A stretch of DNA of 64,000 nucleotides from Maridesulfovibrio ferrireducens (GCF_016342405.1 NZ_JAEINN010000003.1:124001-188000); one strand, 5' to 3'; counted from the first letter of the stretch, positions 43,448 through 52,420 are shown. The notes: a model not told the origin generated them from the sequence alone. Program-made: numbers and translations.

Positions 43448-44002
43448 ATGATATCCAGAGATGATGCTTTTGAACTGCTGAAAAACAATACCCCTGAAGA
43501 GAATCTCATTCATCACGCACTTGAATCTGAAGCTGTGCTTAGAGCTCTTGCGGAGAGACTTGGTAAAAATCAGGAGAAATGGGCTCTTACAGGTCTTCTG
43601 CATGACCTTGATTACAGCAAAACATGCAAATTACCTGAGAATCACGGACTGGTTTCAGCAAAAATACTTGAAGAACACCTGCCCTCGGATTCAACCAAAG
43701 CGATTAGAGCACACAATTCAGAATTAAACGGGGTAAAGCCTGATACAGATCTTGATTTTGCACTGCGCTGCGGAGAAACCGTCACAGGTCTCATACACGC
43801 CAACGCTCTTATACGCCCTGAAGGCATGAAAGGCATGACACCGAAAAGCCTCAAAAAGAAAATGAAAGCAAAGGCTTTTGCTGCAAGTGTAAATCGGGAT
43901 ATTATAAACGAATGCGAACATATCGGTCTTGATTTGGGAGAATTTTTTACAATTTCAATTGCTGCAATTGAAAAAATTGCTCCAGAAGTAGGGCTTGAAT
44001 AA
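43448..44002 (+). CDS. HDIG domain phosphohydrolase-like protein
   Basis: A 184-residue member of the HD superfamily of metal-dependent phosphohydrolases. Metal ligands visible are His in LIHHALESEAVLRAL, His-Asp in LTGLLHDLDYSKT, and His in NHGLVSAKIL and RAHNSEL, spanning about residues 22-100. Such small HDIG proteins are common and mostly of unknown substrate (nucleotides are likely by family). The C-terminal half is Lys-rich and helical. A GGAAAGGAG site precedes the ATG. It lies 18 bases after the ABC gene, then a terminator. Confidence 0.8.
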   Translation: MISRDDAFELLKNNTPEENLIHHALESEAVLRALAERLGKNQEKWALTGLLHDLDYSKTCKLPENHGLVSAKILEEHLPSDSTKAIRAHNSELNGVKPDTDLDFALRCGETVTGLIHANALIRPEGMKGMTPKSLKKKMKAKAFAASVNRDIINECEHIGLDLGEFFTISIAAIEKIAPEVGLE

Positions 44003-44025
44003 ATCACATCAAAAATAGATTCACG

Positions 44026-44060
44026 GAAAAAGGGGAAGCTTTTAAGCTTTCCCCTTTTTA
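44026..44060. terminator. bidirectional terminator after the HDIG gene
   Basis: AAAAAGGGGAAGCTT pairs with AAGCTTTCCCCTTTTT (one bulged T). Lies between convergent genes on the two strands. Confidence 0.85.
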
Positions 44061-44083
44061 TATGTTATCGAAATAGTAAAAAA

Positions 44084-44485
44084 CTATTCACTTGATTCTT
44101 CCTTTTTTCTTTCAACATCTTCATCAAAAGAAGAAATTTTCCATGGAAATGATTTTCTAGCAGTCATAACGGCAAAATTTTCAACTTCTTTTGCCCATTG
44201 ACGATATTCTTCAAGCACACGCTCTCCAAGCGGCGTTAGACTGCACCCGCCACGACCTCTGGTTTTAAGTACAAGCGAGTCCCCAAGAACTTCTTCCGTA
44301 TTTTTAATCCTTCCCCACGCGGCTCTATACGACATACCAAGTGCTTTTGACGCCTTATTAAGTGATCCCAACTCTTCAATTTTTTCAAGGAGCTGAGCTC
44401 GTCCTAGGCCGAAAAGCATACCTTCGTCCGTTTCCAGCCAAAGGTTAAGCCTGACTCTAGGACAAAATTCATCATCACCGGACAT
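44084..44485 (-). CDS. ModE-like winged-helix regulator without ligand domain
   Basis: A 133-residue DNA-binding protein matching the N-terminal domain of ModE (LysR-type winged helix). Key stretch: RAQLLEKIEELGSLNKASKALGMSYRAAWGRIKNTEEVLG, then the wing RGRGGCSLTPLGERVL. The molybdate-binding Mop repeats of full ModE are absent; only a charged C-terminal tail follows. The start is set at 44485 (MSGDDEF) by AGGAGG seven bases before it; a 12-residue longer frame lacks a site. It is transcribed away from the MATE exporter gene; the 208-base gap would hold its operator. The signal is unknown. Confidence 0.85.
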   Translation of the reverse strand: MSGDDEFCPRVRLNLWLETDEGMLFGLGRAQLLEKIEELGSLNKASKALGMSYRAAWGRIKNTEEVLGDSLVLKTRGRGGCSLTPLGERVLEEYRQWAKEVENFAVMTARKSFPWKISSFDEDVERKKEESSE

Positions 44486-44693
44486 GTCTTTTCCTCCTAA
44501 AAAATTACAATTCATAGCCATCTATTTTTTTTTAACATAAAGTGTGACGACTGAAAACAACCCCTTGCTTTTCCTAAAACTATAACTAAGTTTAATCTCT
44601 TGGCAAAATTAAAACACCGCCTACAGAATTAAGATATATAATTATAATGGATACTTATCTTAACCTTGTACGACTACGGAGCTTCTCTACTTG

Positions 44694-46082
44694 ATGGAAA
44701 TGAACACCACCAACATGACCCACTCTCCATATAAAACTATATGGAGCCTATCATGGCCTCAAATCCTGATGATGATTTTTCATCTTATGATCGGACTTGT
44801 TGATGTGTGGGTTGCCGGTAAACTTGGCCGCGAAATTCAAGCTTCAATGGGCATGGTCAGCCAATCTCTATTCTTTTTTCTCGTCATCGGCATGGCTGTC
44901 GCGAACGGTTCTGTTGCAGCAATCAGTCAGTCCATCGGCGCAGGTCTTCTGCTCAGAGCCAAACGGTATGTCGGACTTTGCTTTCAACTCGGCGCAGTGC
45001 TCGGGTCAATAATTTTTCTTATCGGTTTTCCATTTAGAAATGGAATGTTGAGCATTCTACGAGTCCCTGAAGAAATGCGCTATGTTATGGAATATTTTAT
45101 AGAAATATTTCTATACCTGCTTCCTCTTTACTACCTTCTCATCATCACAAACGCAATTTTCAGAGCGCAAAAGCAGGTTTTTCTACCACTCTACAGCATG
45201 ATCATTGTAACGGTCCTTAATACTATTCTAGATCTTGGACTCGGCCTTGGAATGTGGGGCTTTCCTGATCTGGGATATAAAGGTATTGCTCTGGCAACCT
45301 TCTACTCAGTTTCAGCCGGAGCAGTCTTTAATCTCTTTCTGCTTTATAAATCAGGCTCGCTTCGTAGAAAATCATTTGCCCCGTATAGATGGGTTCGCAA
45401 CGCCTTCCCTTATTTGCTGAAAGTTGCATGGCCCAGCGGACTTATGCAACTTGTCTGGCATTCCGGATATCTGATTCTTTATTCAATTACAGCCAGTCTG
45501 CCCCTTGAAAATGTTGTAGCCCTTGCGGGAATGACTGCCGGAATTAAAATTGAGTCCATTCTTTTCCTTCCTGCGTTTGCTTTTAACATGACCGCCTCAA
45601 TTATCATCGGTCATTACCTCGGCGACGGCAAACCCGAAGAAGCTAAAAAATTCGGTTTTCGCATACTCTTTCTGGCAATAGCCTTTTTGAGCCTTACTGC
45701 TCTGGGATTATGGCAGTTCATCAGACCCATAACGGCAATCATTGCGCCTGAGCTGGTTGTTCTTGATGAAGCTGTAAACTATCTGTTCTTTAATATGCTG
45801 GCCATCCCGTTCACTCTCACCTCCATGATTATGGCGGGAGCGCTAAACGGAGCAGGTGCGACTCTCTACAACCTCTTTATTTTTACTTTTACAATATGGG
45901 GATTCAGACTGCCGCTTGCATATTATCTCGGACATGAAATCTTTCATTCAGCAACCGGAATATGGATAGCGATGCTGCTTTCACAAATAGTTCAAGCCTC
46001 AATAATGTTATATGTTTTTTCATGCCGTAACTGGCAAAAATTCAGTATGACTAGTAATAAGAAAAGGAATAATCATGGATAA
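44694..46082 (+). CDS. MATE family efflux transporter
   Basis: Inner-membrane exporter of cationic drugs or metabolites driven by sodium or proton gradient. The 462 residues form about 12 membrane segments in two repeats; MATE-type stretches include SWPQILMMIFHLMIGLVDVWVAGKLG near the N-terminus, a GVAAISQ-like NGSVAAISQSIGAG, NAIFRAQKQVFLPLY and GALNGAGATLYN in the second half. The ATG at 44694 follows a GGAG site by 12 bases; TTG at 44691 (9 bases) is an alternative. It overlaps the next gene by eight bases. Confidence 0.88.
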   Translation: MEMNTTNMTHSPYKTIWSLSWPQILMMIFHLMIGLVDVWVAGKLGREIQASMGMVSQSLFFFLVIGMAVANGSVAAISQSIGAGLLLRAKRYVGLCFQLGAVLGSIIFLIGFPFRNGMLSILRVPEEMRYVMEYFIEIFLYLLPLYYLLIITNAIFRAQKQVFLPLYSMIIVTVLNTILDLGLGLGMWGFPDLGYKGIALATFYSVSAGAVFNLFLLYKSGSLRRKSFAPYRWVRNAFPYLLKVAWPSGLMQLVWHSGYLILYSITASLPLENVVALAGMTAGIKIESILFLPAFAFNMTASIIIGHYLGDGKPEEAKKFGFRILFLAIAFLSLTALGLWQFIRPITAIIAPELVVLDEAVNYLFFNMLAIPFTLTSMIMAGALNGAGATLYNLFIFTFTIWGFRLPLAYYLGHEIFHSATGIWIAMLLSQIVQASIMLYVFSCRNWQKFSMTSNKKRNNHG

Positions 46083-46956
46083 ACAATTCAGCCCGATAAC
46101 TCTCTGTTGCCAAGATAAATTTGATAAAGTTTTAAAGACATGCGGTCAGCTCACATCAGATTATACTTTCGCAAATATCTGGGGATGGACAGATTACTAC
46201 GGCCTTGAGCTTAACTGCTCAGACAATCTTGTGTGGGTAAGACAGACCAAGCCGGATCTTATACATTGGGCTCCTATCGGCGATTGGGAAAGTATCAATT
46301 GGGAAAAGTGTGAGATGATGAACACACCCGGAACCAGATTCACCCGCATCCCTGAAAAACTGGCTCTGCAACTGCAAGGCATCTTCGGAGACAAACTTAT
46401 ACTGGAAGAAAATCGTGATCACTTTGACTATGTTTATTCAGTCGAAGAATTAATAGAACTTCGTGGCAAAAAATTTCACAAAAAAAAGAATCTGCTGCAT
46501 CAGTTTATCAAAAAATATGACTTCGAATATAGAGAAATTACCCCTGACTGCGTAGAAGAAGTGCTTGAAATGCAATTTGACTGGTACCGCTGGCAGGAAG
46601 AAAACAATAATTCAGCAGCACTTGTTGCGGAAAACGAAGCCATTTCAAAAGTACTTAAAGAAATGGACACCATTACACATCTCACAGGCGGAACACTTCG
46701 CATTGACGGACGTATAATAGCCTACACAATAGCTGAGCCACTGGGTAATGATACAATTGTAATTCACTTTGAAAAAGGAAACACCTATTTTAAAGGTGTA
46801 TATCAGGCAATCAACCAGATGTTCCTTGAAAACTCTGCAAGTGATAAAAAATTTGTAAATCGTGAACAGGATCTTGGTGAACCGGGTCTGCGAAAAGCTA
46901 AACTTTCATACAATCCTGTTGATTTTATGAAAAAATACGAAATCACAGTTCGCTAA
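46075..46956 (+). CDS. DUF2156 domain protein (GNAT-like acyl/aminoacyl transferase fold)
   Basis: A 293-residue soluble protein matching DUF2156, the C-terminal domain family of phosphatidylglycerol lysyltransferases (tandem GNAT folds). Features: YTFANIWGWTDYYG near the N-terminus, the RGKKFHKKKNLLHQFIKKYDF segment (about 130-152), and NREQDLGEPGLRKAKLSYNPVDFMKKY near the end, all typical. No membrane helix, so it lacks the flippase half of MprF. Substrate unknown: an aminoacyl or acyl transfer to lipid or small molecules is inferred. It overlaps the MATE gene by eight bases and is 18 bases before the phosphodiesterase gene, so the three are coupled. Confidence 0.82.
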   Translation: MDKQFSPITLCCQDKFDKVLKTCGQLTSDYTFANIWGWTDYYGLELNCSDNLVWVRQTKPDLIHWAPIGDWESINWEKCEMMNTPGTRFTRIPEKLALQLQGIFGDKLILEENRDHFDYVYSVEELIELRGKKFHKKKNLLHQFIKKYDFEYREITPDCVEEVLEMQFDWYRWQEENNNSAALVAENEAISKVLKEMDTITHLTGGTLRIDGRIIAYTIAEPLGNDTIVIHFEKGNTYFKGVYQAINQMFLENSASDKKFVNREQDLGEPGLRKAKLSYNPVDFMKKYEITVR

Positions 46957-46974
46957 TTTTTTCAGGTAAATTAA

Positions 46975-48324
46975 ATGATTCTGACATCGACAAAACGTAA
47001 AAGGTTCGTAGTTCTCGGACTTGACGGACTTCCTGCGTCTCTTGCTGTTAAAATGGCGGCAAGATTGCCTAACCTTAATAGAATTGCGGGTAAAAACAAG
47101 CCGCTAACCGCTGAAACTCCGGAACTGTCACCTGTAAACTGGACGTCTTTTTTCACAGCAGCCGGACCTGAAACACACGGTGTTTACGGTTTTACGAAAT
47201 TAGATAGAAGCTCTTACACGCTATCCATAAACAATTTCGACAATGTTTATGGATCTACTATTTTCGACCGCATAGGAGAAAAAGGTTTAGTCAGCAAAGT
47301 GATTAACCTTCCGAATACCTACCCTGCGCGTCCGTTAAGAGGAATGCTCATTTCCGGCTTTGTAGCGGATTCACTTGAAAAAGCTGTTTACCCGCAGTTT
47401 CTACTCGCACCGCTTAAAAAGTCAGGGTTTATCTTAGAGGCAGACACAACCAAGGGGTTGATGGACCCGCAATATCTGATAGACCAAGTAAGCAAGACAC
47501 TCGAATGCAGACTTAACGCATTCGAAATGCTCTGGAACGACCTTGCGTGGGATCTGTTTGTAATAGTCTTTACAGAAACGGACAGACTCTTTCATTTCCT
47601 CTATCCGGCGTTTGAAGACACTAATCACCCTTTGCACAATGTTTGTATGAATTTCATGATTAAATGGGACGCAGCAATCGGACGGGTTCTTGATAAATTT
47701 GATACTCTCCCCGGCGATAAAAAGCTGATATCTTTTGCCGACCACGGATTCACATCTCTTAAAACCGAGGTTGACCTCAATGCGTTCCTCATTCAAAAGG
47801 GACTTCTAAGCCTTAAGCACATTCCCTCTGACCAATGGGATTCAACCGCCATCAGTGATGAAAGCAAAGCTTTTGCACTTGATCCCGGCAGAATATATAT
47901 CCATACAGCAGAGAAATTCGACAGAGGGCAAGTGAGCAGGCACGAAGTTAAATCCATAGCTGAAAATATAGCTTTTGATCTTATGAAATTGGAATTTAAC
48001 GGTCAGCAGGTTATGGAATCAGTTCAAACAACCACTGAACTTTACGGCGAAACCGCCATCGGCAATCCACCGGATTTAATTTGCACAGCAAAACCCGGAT
48101 TTGACCTTAAAGCTAAATTCGACCGTAAAGATATTTTTGGATTCTTCGGAAGAACCGGTACTCATACCCGCGGGGATGCTTTTTTTTACAGCTCAGACGG
48201 AGAACAAGCCGACTTAATGCGCGACACAGGTAAAATGATCCTGAACTGGTTCAATATTTCCCCTTCCCCAGCACCCCATGCCCGTCGGAGACAAAAAAAT
48301 GATCGATTTCAAAAAAGAACTTAA
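46975..48324 (+). CDS. alkaline phosphatase superfamily protein (type I phosphodiesterase)
   Basis: A 449-residue member of the nucleotide pyrophosphatase/phosphodiesterase branch of the alkaline phosphatase superfamily. The two-metal site is visible: Asp in VVLGLDGLP (about 15), the Thr nucleophile in NWTSFFTAAGP with ETHGVYGF, Asp/His in VFTETDRLFHFL, Asp-His in SFADHGFTS, and His in GTHTRGD. No signal peptide, so likely cytosolic. The last residues (ARRRQKNDRFQKRT) are encoded in the overlap with the helicase gene. Substrate unknown; related proteins in this group include activated-nucleotide and lipid phosphodiesterases. Confidence 0.82.
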   Translation: MILTSTKRKRFVVLGLDGLPASLAVKMAARLPNLNRIAGKNKPLTAETPELSPVNWTSFFTAAGPETHGVYGFTKLDRSSYTLSINNFDNVYGSTIFDRIGEKGLVSKVINLPNTYPARPLRGMLISGFVADSLEKAVYPQFLLAPLKKSGFILEADTTKGLMDPQYLIDQVSKTLECRLNAFEMLWNDLAWDLFVIVFTETDRLFHFLYPAFEDTNHPLHNVCMNFMIKWDAAIGRVLDKFDTLPGDKKLISFADHGFTSLKTEVDLNAFLIQKGLLSLKHIPSDQWDSTAISDESKAFALDPGRIYIHTAEKFDRGQVSRHEVKSIAENIAFDLMKLEFNGQQVMESVQTTTELYGETAIGNPPDLICTAKPGFDLKAKFDRKDIFGFFGRTGTHTRGDAFFYSSDGEQADLMRDTGKMILNWFNISPSPAPHARRRQKNDRFQKRT

Positions 48325-50425
48325 TCCAGCGCAATATGAAGCAGCCACGAACCCTCAAGGTCCGGTACTTGTTATTGCCGGAGCAGGCAGCGGAAAGACC
48401 AGAACTATTGTCTACAGACTTGCATGGCTTGTCGAACAAGGAATCCCGCCTGAATCAATCCTGCTGATGACCTTCACCCGCAAAGCCGCTCAGGAAATGC
48501 TGACCAGAACTGAACAAATTCTGGGCAGACCTCTGCATGGAACCAATGGCGGAACTTTTCATTCATTCGCTTTTTCTATTCTGCGGCAGAACAGCGCCGA
48601 AATAGGCTTTCCAAACGGTTTTACGCTCATGGACCGTGGCGACTGTGAAGATGTCATACGGGAAGTTAAAAGCAACTTCGGATTCGGCCAGAAAGATCGT
48701 TCCTACCCAAAAAAAGCTACCCTGCTGGATATGGTGACCAAATCCAGAAACAAAGAAGTCTCCATAGATTTCCTGCTTAATTCTGAGGCATTCCACCTCG
48801 CTTGCTACGGACAGGAAATGGAACAGATTTCAGATGGTTATGCCATCTACAAAAAACAGCACGGTTTGATGGATTATGACGATCTCCTCTTTTATCTTGA
48901 AGAGTTGCTTTCAAAAGACGAGTTCCTCAGAAATTCATTACGCAGCCGCTTCCAATATATCATGGTGGACGAATATCAGGACACTAACCTTGTGCAGGCC
49001 CGTATTGTACAACATCTGGCCGGTAAAAACGGCAATGTAATGGCTGTCGGCGATGATGCGCAATCCATCTATTCTTTCAGAGGCGCTGATGTCACCAACA
49101 TCCTTAAATTTCCTGAAATTTTTAATGACGTAAAAATAGTTCGCCTTGAACAAAATTACCGATCAACTCAACCGATACTCGATATTACCAACGCAATTCT
49201 GGATGGCGCTGCAAATAAATTTGATAAAAAACTGTTCACTGAAAAAACATGGGGCAAAAAGCCGCAGTTGATGATTCCGCTAAGTGATTTCAGCCAGTCT
49301 ACAAGAATTCTGGACCGTATTATCGAATTACAGAAAAAACACGGTCCCGAAGAAGTCGCTGTTCTTTTCAGAGCGGGATATCAGAGTTACGGGCTGGAAG
49401 TTGCACTCAAAAGGTTAGGTGTAGGCTATAAAAAATATGGCGGTCTTAAATTTAACGAAGCCGCACATATTAAGGATGTTCTTTCCTTTTTGCGTCTTGT
49501 TTCTAATCCTGCTGATATTATTGCTTGGCAACGCTGCCTCGGTCACATCAAAGGGGTCGGTCCTAAAACAGCTCAAAAAATTGCGAATACCGTCATTTCC
49601 GGCGATATAAACGCTATCAACAAATACACTCAAAAATACTCCCTGCTTAAAGATATTCTTGCTGATATCGACGGATTGCGAGAAAAAAGATCATCCCCTG
49701 CAACGTCCCTTGAAGTTGTTATTCCTCTTTATACACCGATACTTGTTGCAACTTATCCTGACGATTATCCAAGACGTGAAGCGGGACTTGATCAGCTTTT
49801 ACAAATTGCAAACAACTATACAGATCTCGATAGTTTTCTTGCTGACATGTGTCTTGATCCTGATCAGCATCGTGAAGAAGCTGCACAGGAAAATGTTCTT
49901 ACGCTTTCAACCATTCACTCGGCAAAAGGACTTGAATGGAACGCCGTAATCATAATAGATCTGGTGGAAGACAGATTCCCTTCCCGCAAATCAATGCACA
50001 AACCTCTTGAATATGAAGAGGAACGCAGACTGCTGTACGTTGCCTGCACCCGCGCAAAAGAAGAACTTATTCTATCGGCCCCGGCATCACTTTACCGTAA
50101 AAATTCTGACTTCAATGAACCAGCGGTCCCGAGTCCTTTTATACGGGAACTTGATAATTACTTGTTTGACGAATTGCATGAATCATATTCCGGCGGAATG
50201 AATAAACAGCGGATTGCGGCTGTCCCGTCTTTTGACACAAAACCCCGTAGTACGGATTCTATCGAAAACAAAAAAAACAGTTCCGCACAAAAACTAGGCC
50301 ATTGCACACATAAGATTTTCGGACGCGGTAAAATTATCGATAAAGTTGATCCTAATAAACTTAAGATTAATTTCCCGGGATTCGGAGTTAAGGTAATCGT
50401 AGAAGACTTCGTTGAGCTTCTGTAG
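48299..50425 (+). CDS. UvrD/PcrA-type ATP-dependent DNA helicase
   Basis: Superfamily 1A 3'-5' helicase for repair or replication restart. The start is set at 48299 (MIDFKKELNPAQYEAA) by CGGAG eight bases upstream. Of 708 residues: motif Q LNPAQYEA, motif I GAGSGKTRTI, Ia LLMTFTRKAAQEM, II VDEYQDTN, III GDDAQSIYSFRGA, IV VRLEQNYRST, V LSTIHSAKGLEWNAV, VI RRLLYVACTRAKEEL. The C-terminus (KLGHCTHKIFGRGKI) matches the conserved end domain of PcrA/UvrD that contacts RNA polymerase. It overlaps the phosphodiesterase gene by 26 bases. Family (UvrD versus PcrA versus Rep) is not resolved. Confidence 0.93.
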   Translation: MIDFKKELNPAQYEAATNPQGPVLVIAGAGSGKTRTIVYRLAWLVEQGIPPESILLMTFTRKAAQEMLTRTEQILGRPLHGTNGGTFHSFAFSILRQNSAEIGFPNGFTLMDRGDCEDVIREVKSNFGFGQKDRSYPKKATLLDMVTKSRNKEVSIDFLLNSEAFHLACYGQEMEQISDGYAIYKKQHGLMDYDDLLFYLEELLSKDEFLRNSLRSRFQYIMVDEYQDTNLVQARIVQHLAGKNGNVMAVGDDAQSIYSFRGADVTNILKFPEIFNDVKIVRLEQNYRSTQPILDITNAILDGAANKFDKKLFTEKTWGKKPQLMIPLSDFSQSTRILDRIIELQKKHGPEEVAVLFRAGYQSYGLEVALKRLGVGYKKYGGLKFNEAAHIKDVLSFLRLVSNPADIIAWQRCLGHIKGVGPKTAQKIANTVISGDINAINKYTQKYSLLKDILADIDGLREKRSSPATSLEVVIPLYTPILVATYPDDYPRREAGLDQLLQIANNYTDLDSFLADMCLDPDQHREEAAQENVLTLSTIHSAKGLEWNAVIIIDLVEDRFPSRKSMHKPLEYEEERRLLYVACTRAKEELILSAPASLYRKNSDFNEPAVPSPFIRELDNYLFDELHESYSGGMNKQRIAAVPSFDTKPRSTDSIENKKNSSAQKLGHCTHKIFGRGKIIDKVDPNKLKINFPGFGVKVIVEDFVELL

Positions 50426-50433
50426 GTAAAAAA

Positions 50434-51432
50434 ATGAAAAATTTAAACTCCGAACAAGATTTCCTAGCACTCATAGACACTTACTTTCCGTCCATAAACG
50501 GACACGTAACTTTAGGCAGAGGTGACGACTGCTCCATTTTACGGACAAACAAAGAACTCTGTATAAGTAAGGATCTTTTCCTTGAAGATGTGCATTTCCG
50601 GCGCTCATACTTCTCGCCTGCAGACATCGGATACAAATCGCTTGCCGTAAACATCAGTGACATTGCAGCAATGGGCGGAGTTCCAAAAGGTTTTGCCCTA
50701 GGCCTTATCGTTCCTCCGGAACTGGATGAAAGTTACTGGGACTCACTCCTGAAAGAAATGGCTAAACTTGCAAACAGACACAGACTTATCCTTGCCGGAG
50801 GAGATTTGTGCAAAGGTACATCGCTTGGCATATCCGTAACGGTCTGGGGTGAGCCATTTCAGAACCCGAAACAAAATTCAGGCTCTAAGGGTAAATTTTT
50901 AACCCGTGGTAATGCAAAGCCGGGAGACATACTTTTCATACACGGCTCATTGGGGCTTGCGCGCACCGGAATGCTCCTGTTGGAAAAAGATGAACCGTGC
51001 AGCCGCGACACCTTCCCAAAGAGCGTACAGGCTCATTTACGGCCTCAAACACGAATAGAAATAGGTAACACTCTTTCAACATTCCCATCCGTAACAGGAC
51101 TGATGGATTTATCTGACGGACTGGCACGGGATCTGCCACGTTTTATTAATTGCTGCGAAACAGCATTCGGAGCTGAAATATCTTTACCTGAAGATCTTCT
51201 TCACAGTGAAGTTATACGATTTGCCAAAACAAACGGAATTCCACCCGAAGAACATGCTTTTCAAGGCGGTGAAGATTACGCCCTTTTCGGAGCCGCATCC
51301 GCTGATGGATTTGATGAGCTGATAAATACAGTAGAAGGAATTGTCCCGATCGGAGTGCTTACTGATAGATCTGAAATTTTACTCAACGGCAAAAAATATT
51401 CAGAAAAAGGATTTGATCATTTTTCAGGTTAG
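50434..51432 (+). CDS. thiL: thiamine-monophosphate kinase
   Basis: Phosphorylates thiamine monophosphate to the active diphosphate with ATP. The 332 residues match the PurM-like ThiL family: GRGDDCSIL with the metal Asp, CISKDLFLEDVHF, GYKSLAVNISDIAAMGG, the ATP-loop RLILAGGDLCKGTS, LMDLSDGLARDLPRF and FQGGEDYALFG. It begins eight bases after the helicase stop with AGGTAAAAAAATG. No thiamine riboswitch is present upstream. It is the second-last gene of the run from the MATE exporter. Confidence 0.93.
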   Translation: MKNLNSEQDFLALIDTYFPSINGHVTLGRGDDCSILRTNKELCISKDLFLEDVHFRRSYFSPADIGYKSLAVNISDIAAMGGVPKGFALGLIVPPELDESYWDSLLKEMAKLANRHRLILAGGDLCKGTSLGISVTVWGEPFQNPKQNSGSKGKFLTRGNAKPGDILFIHGSLGLARTGMLLLEKDEPCSRDTFPKSVQAHLRPQTRIEIGNTLSTFPSVTGLMDLSDGLARDLPRFINCCETAFGAEISLPEDLLHSEVIRFAKTNGIPPEEHAFQGGEDYALFGAASADGFDELINTVEGIVPIGVLTDRSEILLNGKKYSEKGFDHFSG

Positions 51433-51489
51433 TTGCAAGATTTAAAATCTTGATAATTTTGCCGCCTGGAGGGCTCTTAAGGAGAAAAA

Positions 51490-51876
51490 ATGGATACTGA
51501 TCTAAAAATAATAGGTTTTATAAAGTCAGAATTTAAAAAAAGAGAAGATACACCTAAACAAGGTGATGAAGGTGGCGTTGAAGCTGTCCTTCACATCAAA
51601 GAAGAATTTTCCGAAGCTATGGACGGACTGAAACCGGGCATGGAAATTTTATTGCTTTCATGGCTGCATGAAGGCGATCGAAACTATTTGAGAGTTCATC
51701 CACGCGGAAACAAAGCAACCCCTATGAGGGGAGTTTTTTCTACACGCTCACCTGACCGTCCAAATCCGATAGGACTCCATCCTGTCACCATAAAAAGCGT
51801 AAATGGACTTGAAATCAGAGTTTATCCGCTTGAAGCTATAGACGGAACGCCTCTTCTGGATATAAAGAACGCATAA
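51490..51876 (+). CDS. TrmO-like tRNA methyltransferase (UPF0066/TsaA)
   Basis: A 128-residue single-domain beta-barrel protein of the UPF0066 family whose characterised member TrmO N6-methylates t6A37 of tRNA-Thr using SAM. The family signature STRSPDRPNPIGLHPVTI (about 80-97) is intact, as are the N-terminal IIGFIKSEF and DGTPLLDIKN at the end. The normal E. coli protein is longer, with a C-terminal domain missing here, so substrate equivalence is not assured. GGAG and AAGGAGAAAAA sites precede the ATG. 57 bases separate it from thiL. Confidence 0.83.
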   Translation: MDTDLKIIGFIKSEFKKREDTPKQGDEGGVEAVLHIKEEFSEAMDGLKPGMEILLLSWLHEGDRNYLRVHPRGNKATPMRGVFSTRSPDRPNPIGLHPVTIKSVNGLEIRVYPLEAIDGTPLLDIKNA

Positions 51877-51928
51877 GAAGCAATCGAAAAAAGCACGCAA
51901 AAAAACGGAAGAGAAATTTTCACTACTC

Positions 51929-51971
51929 TTCCCACGGGGTCGTCAATAAAGACCGACCCCGCGTGGGGAAT
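51929..51971. other. GC-rich inverted repeat after the trmO-like gene
   Basis: TTCCCAC-GGGGTCG pairs with CGACCCC-GTGGGGAA (small bulge) around a 10-base loop. No clear T run follows on either strand, so it may be a rho-type site, a protective 3' hairpin or a DNA-binding site rather than a standard terminator. Confidence 0.5.
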
Positions 51972-51989
51972 ATTTCAGCGATAAAATAA

Positions 51990-52020
51990 CCGCTAAAACC
52001 AACCTACTATAATTTAGCGG
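51990..52020 (-). terminator. weak terminator overlapping the infA stop
   Basis: On the minus strand CCGCTAAA pairs with TTTAGCGG across a 15-base loop; the stem includes the last infA codons and is followed by TTATTTTA. Confidence 0.4.
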
Positions 52021-52232
52021 GGACGATAAGTAATTCTACCGCGAGTCAAATCGTATGGAGAAAGTTCAACTGTAACTTTATCGCCAGGCATTACTCTAAT
52101 ACGGAATTTGCGCATTTTTCCAGAAATATGAGCCAAGACTACGTGGCCGTTTTCAAGCTCAACTCTGAACATAGCATTAGGGAGAGCTTCCTCAACGGTT
52201 CCATTAACTGCAATTCCTTCTTCTTTTGCCAA
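52014..52232 (-). CDS. infA: translation initiation factor IF-1
   Basis: Single OB-fold protein that binds the ribosomal A site during initiation. The 72 residues match IF-1 end to end: [43 protein letters not shown] and [20 protein letters not shown]. The start is a TTG codon, confirmed by the universally conserved MAKE opening; the ribosome site is weak (GAG about eight bases before). Transcribed separately from the RRM gene, from which it is divided by a hairpin. Confidence 0.97.
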   Translation of the reverse strand: MAKEEGIAVNGTVEEALPNAMFRVELENGHVVLAHISGKMRKFRIRVMPGDKVTVELSPYDLTRGRITYRPR

Positions 52233-52265
52233 AATAATTTCTCGATTTTTTAAATTTAAATTAGA

Positions 52266-52299
52266 AAAGCCTACTAACGCTTAAGCGACAGCAGGCTTT
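52266..52299. terminator. hairpin between the RRM gene and infA
   Basis: AAAGCCT and AGGCTTT are outer arms, with an inner CGCT/AGCG palindrome. On the minus strand it lies 3' of the RRM gene and is followed by CTAATTTAAATTT, so it may end that transcript. Confidence 0.45.
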
Positions 52300-52420
52300 A
52301 TTTTTGATATTCCCGATGATCGGAAATTTTGTAACAAGACTGTCTTCAGGTATAATTTGGAATTGATGAAACTAAAAAATCTCACCAGCCCAAAGGGGCT
52401 TTATACCAAAACGGAACGAA

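Noticed and set aside
50426-50434. Thiamine riboswitch before thiL
   Set aside because: Only eight bases separate thiL from the helicase gene.
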